39,162 bases of DNA from Spirabiliibacterium falconis (GTDB lineage: Bacteria > Pseudomonadota > Gammaproteobacteria > Enterobacterales > Pasteurellaceae): positions 1 through 39,162 of the forward strand of contig NZ_JABMIJ010000019.1 of assembly GCF_014885015.1 (NCBI RefSeq), read 5' to 3'. The notes below the pieces were generated by a model. That model ran no database searches. It had not been told where the DNA came from and was given only the letters and a program-made list of their open reading frames with translations. A program made the translations under genes and the position numbers. Of the stretch, positions 17,024 to 27,294 are shown piece after piece. Position 1 is the first letter of the stretch. Every line of letters starts with the position of its first letter.

Positions 17024-17058
17024 AAAAATAAACCCCCAATGATCATTGGGGGCTTTTT
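17024..17058 (-). terminator. rne terminator
   Basis: The 20-base perfect palindrome CCCCCAATGATCATTGGGGG (17033-17052) is flanked by T-runs on both strands. On the minus strand it follows the rne stop and is succeeded by TTTATTTTTT. Confidence 0.92.
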
Positions 17059-20001
17059 CTAGTTCGCTTGACGTGCTTCAACACTGATATGGCTTGTGGC
17101 ACTATGCACACCTGCACCACCATCACCTTTAAAGCGATAACGTGAGGCTTGCCATTCAACGATCGCAAATGGCTCACTGCCTGCTTGTGCTTTCGCTTGT
17201 GTCATTGCCGTTTTTACATGCGCCACACGAGAATATGTGCCATATTGTGCGGGATCGTTGACCGCACTTTGTGGTTGAGCATTATCCACTTTGGCAATCA
17301 CCTCCTGCACGCTAACCTCTTTTACCACCCTGCGTGATGGCTGCTGTTCCGCTTCATGTTGCTGCAATACACTATTTGATGCCTGCAATTTTTTCTCAAC
17401 CGACTCATTAGCTGGCTGCGTAATGAAGCCTAATGGCAATGCACTTTGGTCTTTCACCACACAAGACACCGCAGGAACAGTTATGCCAGAACCGTATTTC
17501 TCAGCATTACGCTTTGCTTTCTCTTCATCACTAAGCTCGCCAACCGCACTTTGCGATTCTTGGGTTTCTTGCTGCTCAAGCAGTTGCTCAACAGGTACAA
17601 ATGGCATTTCCTCTTCTTCCAGCAAGGTTGAACGATCAATCCATACTTTACCACTAGCCAGTTCAGGCGACATCACCGCCATTGTCAATGGCATTGGGCT
17701 GACCAGTTCGCTCGTTTGACGACGGCGACGCTGACTACCTGTGCGTAAATGCCGCGGTGTGCGACGACGGCGTTGAGTGCGATTGCGTCCCTCGTCATTT
17801 TTCACTGAAGGCTCGTCAATGACTTCATCACTCACAGCAACCGCACTTTGTAGCGGTGCATCTTGCGCTAAGTCAGATTGTTCAAATGCAATAGCTGGAT
17901 CTGATGATGTACGCACTTCAGTTACAGTGGTATTTTCTGGTGTGCCATCGCTGGTCAACCGCACTTTTTGACGCAAATTGCGACGTTCACGCCGTGCCAC
18001 AACCTGTTTTTCAGTCTCTTCTTTTTCAAGATCAACCCGTTCAACGACTTGCGACGTGGTATTTGCGGTATTGTTCTCATTTCGACGGCGTGTGCGACGT
18101 GAATTAGTACGCGCTTTGCGTTCTTCCCCATTTTCATCGCGTTTGCCATTTTTCGCTTTATCTGCACTGTTGTCTTGGGTACGCTCAGATCTACGGCTAT
18201 GATTACGACGATCTTGGCGACGACGCTGATTCGGCTGACGTTTTTCTGGCTTTTTCTCTGGTTCTGCTTCACTTGCAAATAATGCTTTCACCCGTGCCCA
18301 CAAGCGTGCTAACAGTGATGGTTCACTGCGTTTTTGGCTCGCTGAATAAGGCGATGCACTTGGCATATTTAACTCACCTGCCGCCGCTTTTTCTAATACA
18401 GATTCAACCGTCACCGCAGCAGTATCAGGTGATGCCTGTTCCGCAATGGTGTCTTGATAAGTTGACTGACCGCTCTCTTCATGCTGCGCATGATACTGCG
18501 TTAAATTGTAGCTCAGCATATTTGCCATTTCGCCTTCACGCATTCGGAATACCGAAAAGTGCGGTGTTTCCATTTGCTCGTTCGGCACAACAACAATTTC
18601 AACATCGTGGCGTTTTTCAATGTTGTAGATGGCTTTACGCTTTTCATTTAATAGATAAGAGGCAATTTCCACTGGCACGATAGTATGCACTTGTGAAGTG
18701 TTTTCTTTTAACGCTTCCTCTTCCAATAAACGCAAAATAGATAAAGATAAAGACTCATTATCACGCACTTTACCCGTACCTTGACAACGAGGACAAATAT
18801 GATGCGACGACTCCCCTAATGATGGGCTTAAACGTTGACGTGACATTTCCAGCAAGCCAAAACGTGAAATTCGGCTAATTTGAATGCGCGCGCGATCTTG
18901 TCGCACGGCATCACGCACACGATTTTCAACTTCACGCTGATGACGCACTGGTGTCATATCAATAAAATCAATGACAATTAAACCGCCCAAATCACGCAAC
19001 CGCAATTGGCGTGCAATTTCATCTGCCGCTTCTAAATTGGTATTAAGTGCGGTTTCTTCAATATCACCGCCGCGCGTGGAGCGTGCTGAGTTGATGTCAA
19101 TGGCTGTCAACGCTTCAGTAACATCAATGACAATCGAACCGCCTGATGGCAACCGCACTTCACGTTGGAATGCCGATTCAATTTGGGATTCAATTTGATA
19201 ATGACTAAATAGCGGCACTTCACCTTGATACAGTTTAATGCGATTAGCAAAATCAGGGCGGATTAATTTAATGTGCGCTTTAGCCTTTTCATACACTTTT
19301 GCATTATCAATTAAAATTTCACCAATATCGCGACGAAGGTGATCACGAATGGCACGCACTATCACATCACTTTCTTGATGAATTAAAAAGGGTGCTGGAC
19401 GCGATTGAGAGGCTTGCAAAATCGCTTCCCAATGATGCAATAGCACTTTTAGATCCCACTGCAATTCTTCAGGCGATTTGCCAACGCCCGCGGTGCGAAC
19501 GATAAGCCCTACACCATCTGGCACATCAAGAGAACTTAGTGCTTCTTTTAGCTCTTGACGCTCTTCACCTTCAATACGACGAGAAATACCGCCAGCACGC
19601 GGGTTGTTTGGCATAATAACTAAATAACTACCCGCCAACGAGATGAAGGTTGTCAATGCCGCACCTTTGTTACCGCGCTCTTCTTTACTAATTTGCACGA
19701 TAACTTCTTGCCCTTCTTTGATCACATCACGAATATTTGGGCGACCTTGAAATGTGTAGCCATCGGGGAAGTATTCTCTCGAAATTTCTTTAAGGGGTAA
19801 AAAGCCATGACGCTCTGCACCATAATCGACAAAAGCGGCTTCTAAACTCGGCTCAACACGCGTGATTTTACCTTTGTAGATATTGGCTTTTTTTTGTTCA
19901 TGCCCAGGATTTTCAATATCCAGGTCGTATAAGCGTTGCCCATCGACTAACGCAACACGCAACTCTTCTTTTTGAGTTGCATTAATTAACATTCTTTTCA
20001 T
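17059..20001 (-). CDS. rne: Ribonuclease E
   Basis: Essential endoribonuclease that starts mRNA decay and processes rRNA and tRNA; its C-terminal half scaffolds the degradosome. The catalytic half shows the S1 domain (about 35-125), DNase I-like subdomain Asp residues in [11 protein letters not shown] (about D302) and [11 protein letters not shown] (about D345), and the zinc-link CPRCQGTG (about 403-410). The tail (about 520-980) is disordered, with Arg-rich patches ([18 protein letters not shown] and [13 protein letters not shown]) that probably bind RNA. The extreme C-terminus [18 protein letters not shown] resembles the PNPase-binding end of E. coli RNase E. Length is 980 (E. coli 1061). 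It is divergent from rluC, as in E. coli, with a long leader. Confidence 0.96.
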   Translation of the reverse strand: MKRMLINATQKEELRVALVDGQRLYDLDIENPGHEQKKANIYKGKITRVEPSLEAAFVDYGAERHGFLPLKEISREYFPDGYTFQGRPNIRDVIKEGQEVIVQISKEERGNKGAALTTFISLAGSYLVIMPNNPRAGGISRRIEGEERQELKEALSSLDVPDGVGLIVRTAGVGKSPEELQWDLKVLLHHWEAILQASQSRPAPFLIHQESDVIVRAIRDHLRRDIGEILIDNAKVYEKAKAHIKLIRPDFANRIKLYQGEVPLFSHYQIESQIESAFQREVRLPSGGSIVIDVTEALTAIDINSARSTRGGDIEETALNTNLEAADEIARQLRLRDLGGLIVIDFIDMTPVRHQREVENRVRDAVRQDRARIQISRISRFGLLEMSRQRLSPSLGESSHHICPRCQGTGKVRDNESLSLSILRLLEEEALKENTSQVHTIVPVEIASYLLNEKRKAIYNIEKRHDVEIVVVPNEQMETPHFSVFRMREGEMANMLSYNLTQYHAQHEESGQSTYQDTIAEQASPDTAAVTVESVLEKAAAGELNMPSASPYSASQKRSEPSLLARLWARVKALFASEAEPEKKPEKRQPNQRRRQDRRNHSRRSERTQDNSADKAKNGKRDENGEERKARTNSRRTRRRNENNTANTTSQVVERVDLEKEETEKQVVARRERRNLRQKVRLTSDGTPENTTVTEVRTSSDPAIAFEQSDLAQDAPLQSAVAVSDEVIDEPSVKNDEGRNRTQRRRRTPRHLRTGSQRRRRQTSELVSPMPLTMAVMSPELASGKVWIDRSTLLEEEEMPFVPVEQLLEQQETQESQSAVGELSDEEKAKRNAEKYGSGITVPAVSCVVKDQSALPLGFITQPANESVEKKLQASNSVLQQHEAEQQPSRRVVKEVSVQEVIAKVDNAQPQSAVNDPAQYGTYSRVAHVKTAMTQAKAQAGSEPFAIVEWQASRYRFKGDGGAGVHSATSHISVEARQAN

Positions 20002-20305
20002 TTAAATTTTAAACTCTTTCTCATTTTTTTAATCACTAGATAAATTGTGCTACCTTAGGCCTGATGTCCATATCTTGCCAATCTCCCGATTGTCTTTTGC
20101 AGGCGCATTAAAGGCATATCACATGAATAGCAAATGAAAGTGTCAATTGCTCGACAATTTATCCCATTATTTTAAGGCGTGGTGTCTTACGCTATGCTGC
20201 ACAGCCCTAAACATGTTGCATAACGCACTTCAGGCTTTGCCTTTTATTTAAAAGTGCGGTTTTGCCTATTACATTAATTATAATAAAAGCGTTGTATTAT
20301 TTCAT
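20002..20305 (-). promoter_or_regulatory. rne promoter and long 5' leader
   Basis: On the minus strand ATGAAA (20305-20300) and a perfect TATAAT (20282-20277), 17 bases apart, predict a start near 20270. The untranslated leader would then be about 270 bases. E. coli rne has a 361-base leader through which RNase E controls its own mRNA, so autoregulation is likely here. Short hairpins can be drawn (for example AATTG-TCGAG-CAATT), but I could not confirm the known leader fold. No ORF of note lies in the stretch. Confidence 0.55.
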
Positions 20306-20377
20306 TTTATCACGGCTTTTGGCAAGCAACCATTTATAAAATTTCATTCTCCATCACATTTTTTCCTGCTTTTTCTG

Positions 20378-20383
20378 TATAAT
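20378..20383 (+). promoter_or_regulatory. rluC -10 box
   Basis: A perfect TATAAT lies 39 bases before the rluC ATG in the divergent region. The matching -35 is weak. An AAGG ribosome binding site precedes the start codon. Confidence 0.5.
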
Positions 20384-20422
20384 GATGCAATCACAACCTA
20401 ACTACTTTTTAAAAGGCGTTTT

Positions 20423-21364
20423 ATGAGCGTTCGTTTTACTACAATTACTCACGATGAAGCAGGGCAACGCATTGACAATTATCTCCTGACTCAACTTAAA
20501 GGCGTGCCGAAAAGTTTAATTTATCGCATTATTCGTAAAGGCGAAGTGCGGGTCAATAAGGGGCGAGTGAAACCCGACTATAAATTACAACCTATCGATG
20601 TCGTGCGTATTCCGCCTGTAAAAGTCAGTGAAAAAATACAAGCACCAATTTCGAACAAACTTAGCCAAGTCAGTGCCCTCGAGCATGCCATCATTTTTGA
20701 AGATGATGTACTATTAGTGTTAAATAAACCGTCTGGCATGGCTGTGCATGGTGGCAGCGGATTGTCTTTTGGCGTTATTGAAGCCCTACGTGCCCTGCGT
20801 CCTGAAGCCCGCTTTTTGGAGTTAGTTCATCGTCTTGATCGCGACACATCGGGCATATTGTTAGTAGCTAAAAAACGCTCAGCATTGCGCCATCTACATC
20901 AACAGCTGCGTGATAAAACGATACAAAAAGAATATCTTGCTCTTGTGCGTGGACGTTGGCAATCACAGGTAAAATCCATTGATGCCCCTCTCAATAAAAA
21001 TGAGCTTGCCAGCGGAGAACGCATTGTGCGCGTCAGTGCAGACGGCAAAGCCTCGCAAACGCGGTTTAGTGTGGAAGAACGCTTTGGCGATGTCGCAACC
21101 CTCATTAAAGCCATGCCAATCACAGGACGCACCCATCAAATTCGGGTGCATACACAATATGCACAGCATCCCATTGCATTAGATAGTAAATATGGCGACA
21201 GTGATTTTGATGCGCGAATGCGAGCATTAGGCTTAACCCGACTCTTTTTGCATGCTTACGCTATTCGCCTTACGCACCCTAAACACGAAAAAACTCTCTA
21301 TCTTACCGCACCGTTAGATCACAGCCTGAAAGGATTACTAGCAACATTACGAATGCAACACTAA
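20423..21364 (+). CDS. rluC: 23S rRNA pseudouridine synthase C
   Basis: Makes pseudouridines at 955, 2504 and 2580 of 23S rRNA in E. coli. The 313-residue protein has an N-terminal S4 RNA-binding domain (about 14-65, RIDNYLLTQLKGVPKSLIYR) and the RluA-family catalytic motif HRLDRDTSGILLVAKK with the catalytic Asp at about 139. ITGRTHQIRVHTQY follows, and the C-terminal LFLHAYAIRLTHP is typical. The divergent rne-rluC arrangement is conserved from E. coli and supports RluC over RluA or RluD. Its stop codon overlaps that of convergent recD by four bases, inside an uptake signal. Confidence 0.93.
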   Translation: MSVRFTTITHDEAGQRIDNYLLTQLKGVPKSLIYRIIRKGEVRVNKGRVKPDYKLQPIDVVRIPPVKVSEKIQAPISNKLSQVSALEHAIIFEDDVLLVLNKPSGMAVHGGSGLSFGVIEALRALRPEARFLELVHRLDRDTSGILLVAKKRSALRHLHQQLRDKTIQKEYLALVRGRWQSQVKSIDAPLNKNELASGERIVRVSADGKASQTRFSVEERFGDVATLIKAMPITGRTHQIRVHTQYAQHPIALDSKYGDSDFDARMRALGLTRLFLHAYAIRLTHPKHEKTLYLTAPLDHSLKGLLATLRMQH

Positions 21365-23259
21365 AGTGCGGTCAATGTGCGATATAGCCCACTGCGTCGC
21401 TGCACGGGGCTTTGCACGCCAGATTCCCAAACCGCCTTATTCCCAAATACGGCAAATTCTCGCTTAGCGCGTGTAATTGCCGTGTAAAGCAATTCCCGTG
21501 TTATCAGGGGCGTATGTGTTGGTGGCAAAACTAATACCGTTTTATCAAATTCGGATCCTTGCGATTTATGCACCGTCATCATAAACGTAGGCTCAAATGC
21601 TGGAATTCGGCTTGGTGAAAATGCGATATATTGCTGCTGCCCCTGCTCAAACCACACTTTAAGTTTGCCGTGTTCATCACGCAAGCATAATCCAACATCG
21701 CCATTATAAAGTCCAATTACACTATCATTTTGTGTGATCATAATAGGTTTGCCGTGATACCATTCATCACGGTGGGTAAAATGCAACGCACCTTCTCGCT
21801 TCAAATGTTCGCTTATTGCTTGGTTTAAATACGTTACGCCAAATTCACCACTACGCAACGCACAGCAATAACGCACTTGTAGAAATGCACGAAAAATCGC
21901 ATCCACGTCTTCCAACCGCACTTTTGTGTTTTGATGAATGGCATGTAGATAATTTGCATAATCCACACTAGCGTGTGAAATCAACCAATGCAGTGCGCTG
22001 CTGGCATGGCGTTTACCATAATCATAACAGTGCAGATCGGGCTTGCGTGCCATGACCGACCAACTCGCTTTTTCACCTCGATTCACCGCATCTGCCAGTG
22101 CCTTAATGCCAGAATCCTCGCCAAAGCGGTGGCTTTGTTGTAAATGGCAAACCACATCACGCAACACCCGTCCTATCACCGCACTTTGAACAGATTGCCC
22201 TGTTGTCGCAGACAAATAGGCAACACATTCTGGACTAAAACGATCTTGCCCTTGACAAAGTTGTGCTAACACCGCCCCCGACTCCACCGATGCCAGTTGA
22301 TGTTCATCACCCAATAAAATAATGCGTGCATCCGCACGCACTGCATTAAGCAGCCTAGCAAACCAATTAAGATCAACCATGGAGACTTCATCCACAATCA
22401 CCACGTCAGCCAATAAGGGATTGGCATGATTAAACCGCACTTTATCTGTTTGCATATTAATGCCGAGCATACGGTGTAATGTTTGCGCTTGACATTCAAT
22501 TTGATCGGCAAGCTGTGCTTCGTTGCTGGCTTGTGCTGCTTTTGTTAGGTTATGACGAATCGACTCAGTTAAACGGGCCGCTGCCTTGCCCGTTGGGGCT
22601 GCCATAGCCACTTTCAGGGCAGTAAGTCCTTGTGCACGTTGCTGATATTGCAATGCGAGTAGTAACTTACAAACGGTCGTGGTTTTGCCCGTACCAGGAC
22701 CGCCCGCGATGACACAAAATGCACTGCGTAACGCCATCGCTACGGCAATTTTTTGCCAATCAATCCCATCGCAGGGATTAAATAGCTGGTCAAGCAGTTT
22801 TTTGATACCGACGAGATCGCCAGGTGGCAGTGGCTGTCTTATACGTTGAAGAATGTGGCGAGCAATTTGCTGTTCATCATCAAAAGTGCGGTAAAAATAC
22901 AGCAGCCCTTGGGAAAAAACCAACGGTGCTGGTGTAGTATGGGTAAGTGCACTGTGCAAGGCAAGCGTATGTTCCCACTCTGCGGGGGGAATATGCCCAA
23001 TTGCACTAGCAATATCCGCTAACAATGGCAAATAATTCGGGTCATTTATATCAAAAAATGCACGCTGTTCAAATTCGTGCGGGTCAAGGCAAACACTGCC
23101 CATGCGTAAGTCATAGCTTAATTGTGCTGTTAATAATATCGCCAAATTATCGGCGTATTGCGAATGGCTCGTCGGTGCACTGGCAATCATTTTTGCCAAT
23201 TGGTAATCGATTGGCAAAATCAATTCGGCGTGCTTAAGTTGTTGTAAAATCGCTAGCAT
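21361..23259 (-). CDS. recD: Exodeoxyribonuclease V alpha subunit RecD
   Basis: 5'-3' helicase subunit of RecBCD, which repairs double-strand breaks and degrades foreign linear DNA. From the ATG at 23259 it has 632 residues (E. coli 608). It shows Walker A AGGPGTGKTTT (about 185-195), the DEAD-type Walker B VVIVDEVSMVD, LLGDEHQLASVESGAVL, and the C-terminal VHKSQGSEFDK and YTAITRAKRE helicase motifs. A GTG two codons earlier overlaps the recB stop, but the GGAG site in the recB end fits the ATG better. recC is absent, as in H. influenzae, where it lies elsewhere. The last codons (Thr-Ala-Leu) are encoded by an uptake signal. Confidence 0.95.
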   Translation of the reverse strand: MLAILQQLKHAELILPIDYQLAKMIASAPTSHSQYADNLAILLTAQLSYDLRMGSVCLDPHEFEQRAFFDINDPNYLPLLADIASAIGHIPPAEWEHTLALHSALTHTTPAPLVFSQGLLYFYRTFDDEQQIARHILQRIRQPLPPGDLVGIKKLLDQLFNPCDGIDWQKIAVAMALRSAFCVIAGGPGTGKTTTVCKLLLALQYQQRAQGLTALKVAMAAPTGKAAARLTESIRHNLTKAAQASNEAQLADQIECQAQTLHRMLGINMQTDKVRFNHANPLLADVVIVDEVSMVDLNWFARLLNAVRADARIILLGDEHQLASVESGAVLAQLCQGQDRFSPECVAYLSATTGQSVQSAVIGRVLRDVVCHLQQSHRFGEDSGIKALADAVNRGEKASWSVMARKPDLHCYDYGKRHASSALHWLISHASVDYANYLHAIHQNTKVRLEDVDAIFRAFLQVRYCCALRSGEFGVTYLNQAISEHLKREGALHFTHRDEWYHGKPIMITQNDSVIGLYNGDVGLCLRDEHGKLKVWFEQGQQQYIAFSPSRIPAFEPTFMMTVHKSQGSEFDKTVLVLPPTHTPLITRELLYTAITRAKREFAVFGNKAVWESGVQSPVQRRSGLYRTLTAL

Positions 23260-23261
23260 TA

Positions 23262-26200
23262 TCACTCCGAAAATAGCTTATCCAGCCCATCAATTAAAGC
23301 AAAGTGCGGTTTGTCAAAATAAATGCCCGTTTGACTATTTTCGCCATTCATTCCGCGTAAGAAAAGGTAATACACACCGCCAAAATCACGCTCATAGTGG
23401 TAATCAGCTAAGCGATATTTAAGGTAACGATGCAAGGCGAGCGTGTAAAGTAAATATTGCAAATCATAGCGATGTAAGGCAACCACCGCACTAAGCTGCG
23501 CTATGTCATAATAAGCCATATCATCGCCAATCAAATTGCTTTTATAATCTACAACATAATACTGCCCCTCATACTCACAAACCAAGTCAATAAAGCCGCG
23601 CAACATCCCTTTAAAATCTGTTATCTCAAGTGCTGTCCGTCCTGTTTTAAGCGGATATTGCCTGAGTAATGTATTAAATTTTGCCATATTGACACGCGAT
23701 GTAATGGAAAGTAAAAACTCCATTTCACGCAGACTTTTCTGAGGCGTAATGTCACGTAAGCACAATGTATTTGGCGAATTCCAAGGCGTATTTAGCATGT
23801 TCTCAAACCATAACTGCAACGGCTTCGCCCAATTTTCATCAAGTGCCAACGCCTGCAATGCAAACTGAATATGCGCTTGATTATCCGCCTCGATACGCAT
23901 ATCCCAACGTTGCAATAAAGTATGCAACACATCCCCCGCTCTCGTACCCGCAGGAAAATGAAAGGGAGAATACGCTTCAGTATGTGGTAACGGCTCACTC
24001 GCCATGTCAGGCAGTACCAACTGATAATCTAAAGGCTGTTCGGGGGTTTCTGTGAGGCTATCATCAAACGATGTTGCCCCATGCAGATGATTGTGCTGGG
24101 CTGAACTCAGGGAAGTAAAACTATGAATACGCCAATCTTTTTCGATCTCCCCCATAAAGTGGGCAGCCTGCCCTTGTTCAAGTGCGGTCTGCGCACGCCA
24201 ATCTGATGGTTCCATCGCGTCACTGCATATCACCTGATACTGTTCTGGTCGTAAGCTCTCTTGTAATAATGTTCTACTATCAAAACCGCACTTTTGTTTT
24301 AAATCAATGCCCAACGCACCACGGCTCAGTAGATAAACCAGCGGGTTCCAACCCCAACTGCTATCGCCAACAGTTTTATTTTGATAAAACTGCGTATAAA
24401 GCCCAAGATGAATCTGATAAACCGCACGCGTCAGTGCAACATAAAGCAAACGCATTTCTTCGGCAACATCTTCTCGCAAGATCTGATCCGCTGCGCTGTC
24501 ATCAAGGGCAATATCTGTTTGCCCTTGATTATTGAATTTTTTTAGCGTATTCGCATGAGAATTTACGCCAAGCCCAATAAAAGGAAGCCAGACCACACCG
24601 TATTCCAGCCCTTTAGAGCCGTGAATGGTGACAATTTTCACCAAATCACGTTCGCTTTCAAGGCGTTGGCGTAAAACATCATCGCTCTGTTTTGTTTGGC
24701 GAATATGACGATCAAACCACGTTAACAGTGCAAACGGATTTGGCTGCTCGTTCATCTGGGCTTGTAATAGTTCAGCAAGGTGCAAAATATCAGTTATCGC
24801 CCGCTCACCGTCAGGTTTCGCCAGAATAGTTTGCGCCAGATTATCATATTGCAAAATAGCGTGAATCATCGGCAACACACCTTGTTTTTGCCATAATTGT
24901 TGCCATTCGGTAAAACGTTCTACCCAACTATCCCATAATTGCTCATCATACAGAAGCTGGCTTAAGTGAAAACTGTCGAAATTAAACAACTCACTAGATA
25001 GTGCATTTAGCACATGTTGTCGATGATAAGGTGTCAAACACCCTTGTAACACATAAAATAGTATTCGTGCCCAAGGGCTTTGAAAAACCGCACTTTTCTC
25101 TGACAAGAACACACTTTGAATACCAAGACTTTGCAATTGAGCCTTGATGAGTTGAGCCTCGTTGCCTGTGCGTACCAAAATGGCAAAATCCTGTGGTGCC
25201 AGCGTGATTCTGTCTCCTTGTTGATTTTCGCCCCAAAGTGTTCCTTGTGCACAATGTTGCAAATAGTGCTGCACACTTATCGCACAGGCTTGTGCTTGTG
25301 TTTGTTTGAATTGGTCCTTGTTCTTCACATCACTTAATATGGCACACAAGGGAGGCTGAACGTCCCCATTAAGTAAAAATGCGGTTTTGCTTCCCGCTGA
25401 ATGCACAGGGGAAAATGCAATATCAGACACTATAAATGCGTTATCACATGCACTGAATAGCTGATTAACAACGTCAACCGCACTTTCACTCGATCGCCAA
25501 TTCGTCGCCAATGTAAATTCTCGCGCAGTACGTTTTTTAGCATTGAGATAGGTGTAAATATCAGCACTACGGAAACGGTAAATTGACTGTTTAGGATCGC
25601 CAATCATAATCAAGCCAATAGTCGGCTGTGGTGCATCAAGATACAGTTTTTCGAGAATGTGAAATTGCTCGCTGTCCGTATCCTGAAACTCGTCCACCAT
25701 CGCAAACGGGAACTGTAAACGTATTAATTGCGCCAATCGCTCACCATGCACACTTTGCAACGCTTGGCGTAAACGTGTGAGCAAATCGGCAAAGCTCATT
25801 TCACTGTGTTGGCGAGAATAATGTTGCTGTTTTTCTCGCACTGCCAATACATAATGCCAATGCAATGCGTTATGAATGCCCTTGCTATTAAATTGCGCCA
25901 AGGCGTCTATGAGATGATCAATGGCAACGAAAAAAGGATGCTCTGGCGGGATTTTACCTTTCTTGGTTTTACTAGTCAGATTTTTTTGCGAAAGATAATG
26001 AATCGCTTTAGTGTCATCAAAATCAACCGCACTTTCAAGCCAGCATTCAACGGCATGCAACTTGGTTTCCAGTTGGTTTGCACGATAGGAATTGGCATTT
26101 AGCTGCCCTTGACTGATGCTCTCGGAAATGAGCGCGTAAACCGCACTTTTAACGTGATACCATTGGGCTTTCACATCAGCAATCTGGATATTAATTTCAT

Positions 26201-26873
26201 GAATATGCTTGATAAGTTGCTCAAATGATGCAATAGTTTTTAGCGGTAATTCGCCTTCTAGCAGAGGTGAAATTCGTTGTAATACCGCTTCGGGGCTTTG
26301 CAAATATTTGTGCACATAACGGCTGACAACCGCACTTTGTGGGTAATACGTCTCACGCCAATACTCACGACAAAATTGCAAATAGCGTTGTCTGAGATCA
26401 TCTTCTGAGATTAGTGTAGCATTAAAATGAATATCAGCATCAAACGCATAACGGTTAAGCATGCGTCGGCAAAAGCCGTGAATGGTAAAAATCGCCGCAG
26501 AATCCATATTCTGCTGCGCCATATCTAAACGTAAAATCGCAGTATCAACATCGTCTTGCAGGTGGGCAAATAGTGCTAATAAAAAGGGATCGCGTGTTAT
26601 AACCTCACCTGTTTTTTTCCAGTGCTCCAACACATGCAGTAACTCAACTATACGTGCTCGAATGCGTTCTTTTAACTCCTGAGTTGCGGCTTCGGTAAAC
26701 GTCATGACTAAAATCTGTTCAACGTTAAGTGCTCGCCCAAACATATTTTCCCCGATATTTAACAACAACCGTAAATACAGTGCCGCCATCGTATAGGTTT
26801 TGCCCGTGCCTGCTGAGGCTTCAATTAATGATGTGCCCACCAACGGGTGTGAGAATGGATCAAGTGGCTGCAT
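23262..26873 (-). CDS. recB: Exodeoxyribonuclease V beta subunit RecB
   Basis: 3'-5' helicase and nuclease subunit of RecBCD. The 1203 residues (E. coli 1180) start with Walker A EASAGTGKTYTMAALYLRLLL split across residues 18-38. Then follow the UvrD-type motifs MTFTEAATQELKERIR, AMVDEFQDTDSEQF, IGDPKQSIYRFR, TIHGSKGLEYGVVWLPF and LYVALTRAVYQ. The C-terminal nuclease motif is GFIDLVCEYEGQYYVVDYKS, with catalytic Asp about 1109 and Lys about 1111. At least eight uptake signals lie inside. It is followed by recD with essentially no gap and preceded by ychN ten bases upstream. Confidence 0.96.
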   Translation of the reverse strand: MQPLDPFSHPLVGTSLIEASAGTGKTYTMAALYLRLLLNIGENMFGRALNVEQILVMTFTEAATQELKERIRARIVELLHVLEHWKKTGEVITRDPFLLALFAHLQDDVDTAILRLDMAQQNMDSAAIFTIHGFCRRMLNRYAFDADIHFNATLISEDDLRQRYLQFCREYWRETYYPQSAVVSRYVHKYLQSPEAVLQRISPLLEGELPLKTIASFEQLIKHIHEINIQIADVKAQWYHVKSAVYALISESISQGQLNANSYRANQLETKLHAVECWLESAVDFDDTKAIHYLSQKNLTSKTKKGKIPPEHPFFVAIDHLIDALAQFNSKGIHNALHWHYVLAVREKQQHYSRQHSEMSFADLLTRLRQALQSVHGERLAQLIRLQFPFAMVDEFQDTDSEQFHILEKLYLDAPQPTIGLIMIGDPKQSIYRFRSADIYTYLNAKKRTAREFTLATNWRSSESAVDVVNQLFSACDNAFIVSDIAFSPVHSAGSKTAFLLNGDVQPPLCAILSDVKNKDQFKQTQAQACAISVQHYLQHCAQGTLWGENQQGDRITLAPQDFAILVRTGNEAQLIKAQLQSLGIQSVFLSEKSAVFQSPWARILFYVLQGCLTPYHRQHVLNALSSELFNFDSFHLSQLLYDEQLWDSWVERFTEWQQLWQKQGVLPMIHAILQYDNLAQTILAKPDGERAITDILHLAELLQAQMNEQPNPFALLTWFDRHIRQTKQSDDVLRQRLESERDLVKIVTIHGSKGLEYGVVWLPFIGLGVNSHANTLKKFNNQGQTDIALDDSAADQILREDVAEEMRLLYVALTRAVYQIHLGLYTQFYQNKTVGDSSWGWNPLVYLLSRGALGIDLKQKCGFDSRTLLQESLRPEQYQVICSDAMEPSDWRAQTALEQGQAAHFMGEIEKDWRIHSFTSLSSAQHNHLHGATSFDDSLTETPEQPLDYQLVLPDMASEPLPHTEAYSPFHFPAGTRAGDVLHTLLQRWDMRIEADNQAHIQFALQALALDENWAKPLQLWFENMLNTPWNSPNTLCLRDITPQKSLREMEFLLSITSRVNMAKFNTLLRQYPLKTGRTALEITDFKGMLRGFIDLVCEYEGQYYVVDYKSNLIGDDMAYYDIAQLSAVVALHRYDLQYLLYTLALHRYLKYRLADYHYERDFGGVYYLFLRGMNGENSQTGIYFDKPHFALIDGLDKLFSE

Positions 26874-26883
26874 ATTGATGAGC

Positions 26884-27240
26884 CTAAAATGATAAGACTT
26901 TATCTGCCCATAATGTCCATTGGCTTAAGTCGCCCAATGTGCCTACACTAACGCCCTCGGCAAGTGGAAGATCTGTGATGCCGCGTGCATTAGTACACGT
27001 TTTGCACAGCTTAACCTCTCCTCCAAAACTGGTAATAATTTCAAGTGCTTGCTGCACATTATATCCTTCGCTTGGGTTTTGTTTATCTAGTCCAGCCACG
27101 ACCGCATCAGAAAGGAGAAATAACTTAATCTCGACCGCACTTTTATGTTCTTCTTGCAACATAATGGCTAAGCGTAAGGCATTAAAAAGATTTTCACTGC
27201 CATAAGGTGCGCTATTGATAATAAACAGTAATTTTTGCAT
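26884..27240 (-). CDS. ychN: DsrE-family protein YchN
   Basis: Small cytosolic protein of 118 residues of the DsrE/DsrF-like (TusD-related) fold. Homologues form homohexamers and may carry sulfur, but the function is not established. It matches E. coli YchN closely: APYGSENLFNALRLAI (about 12-27), LFLLSDAVVAGL, NPSEGYNVQQALEII, the CxxC-like KLCKTCTNARG (about 79-89) and TLGDLSQWTLWADKVLSF at the end. The start 17 codons upstream is rejected, because the ATG at 27240 has an AGGAGAG site and gives the YchN length (117). It may be cotranscribed with recB downstream. Confidence 0.93.
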   Translation of the reverse strand: MQKLLFIINSAPYGSENLFNALRLAIMLQEEHKSAVEIKLFLLSDAVVAGLDKQNPSEGYNVQQALEIITSFGGEVKLCKTCTNARGITDLPLAEGVSVGTLGDLSQWTLWADKVLSF

Positions 27241-27294
27241 AACGTCTCTCCTATTTTTGCTCACAATAAACGCCTTTCTAATAAAAATCAATGC

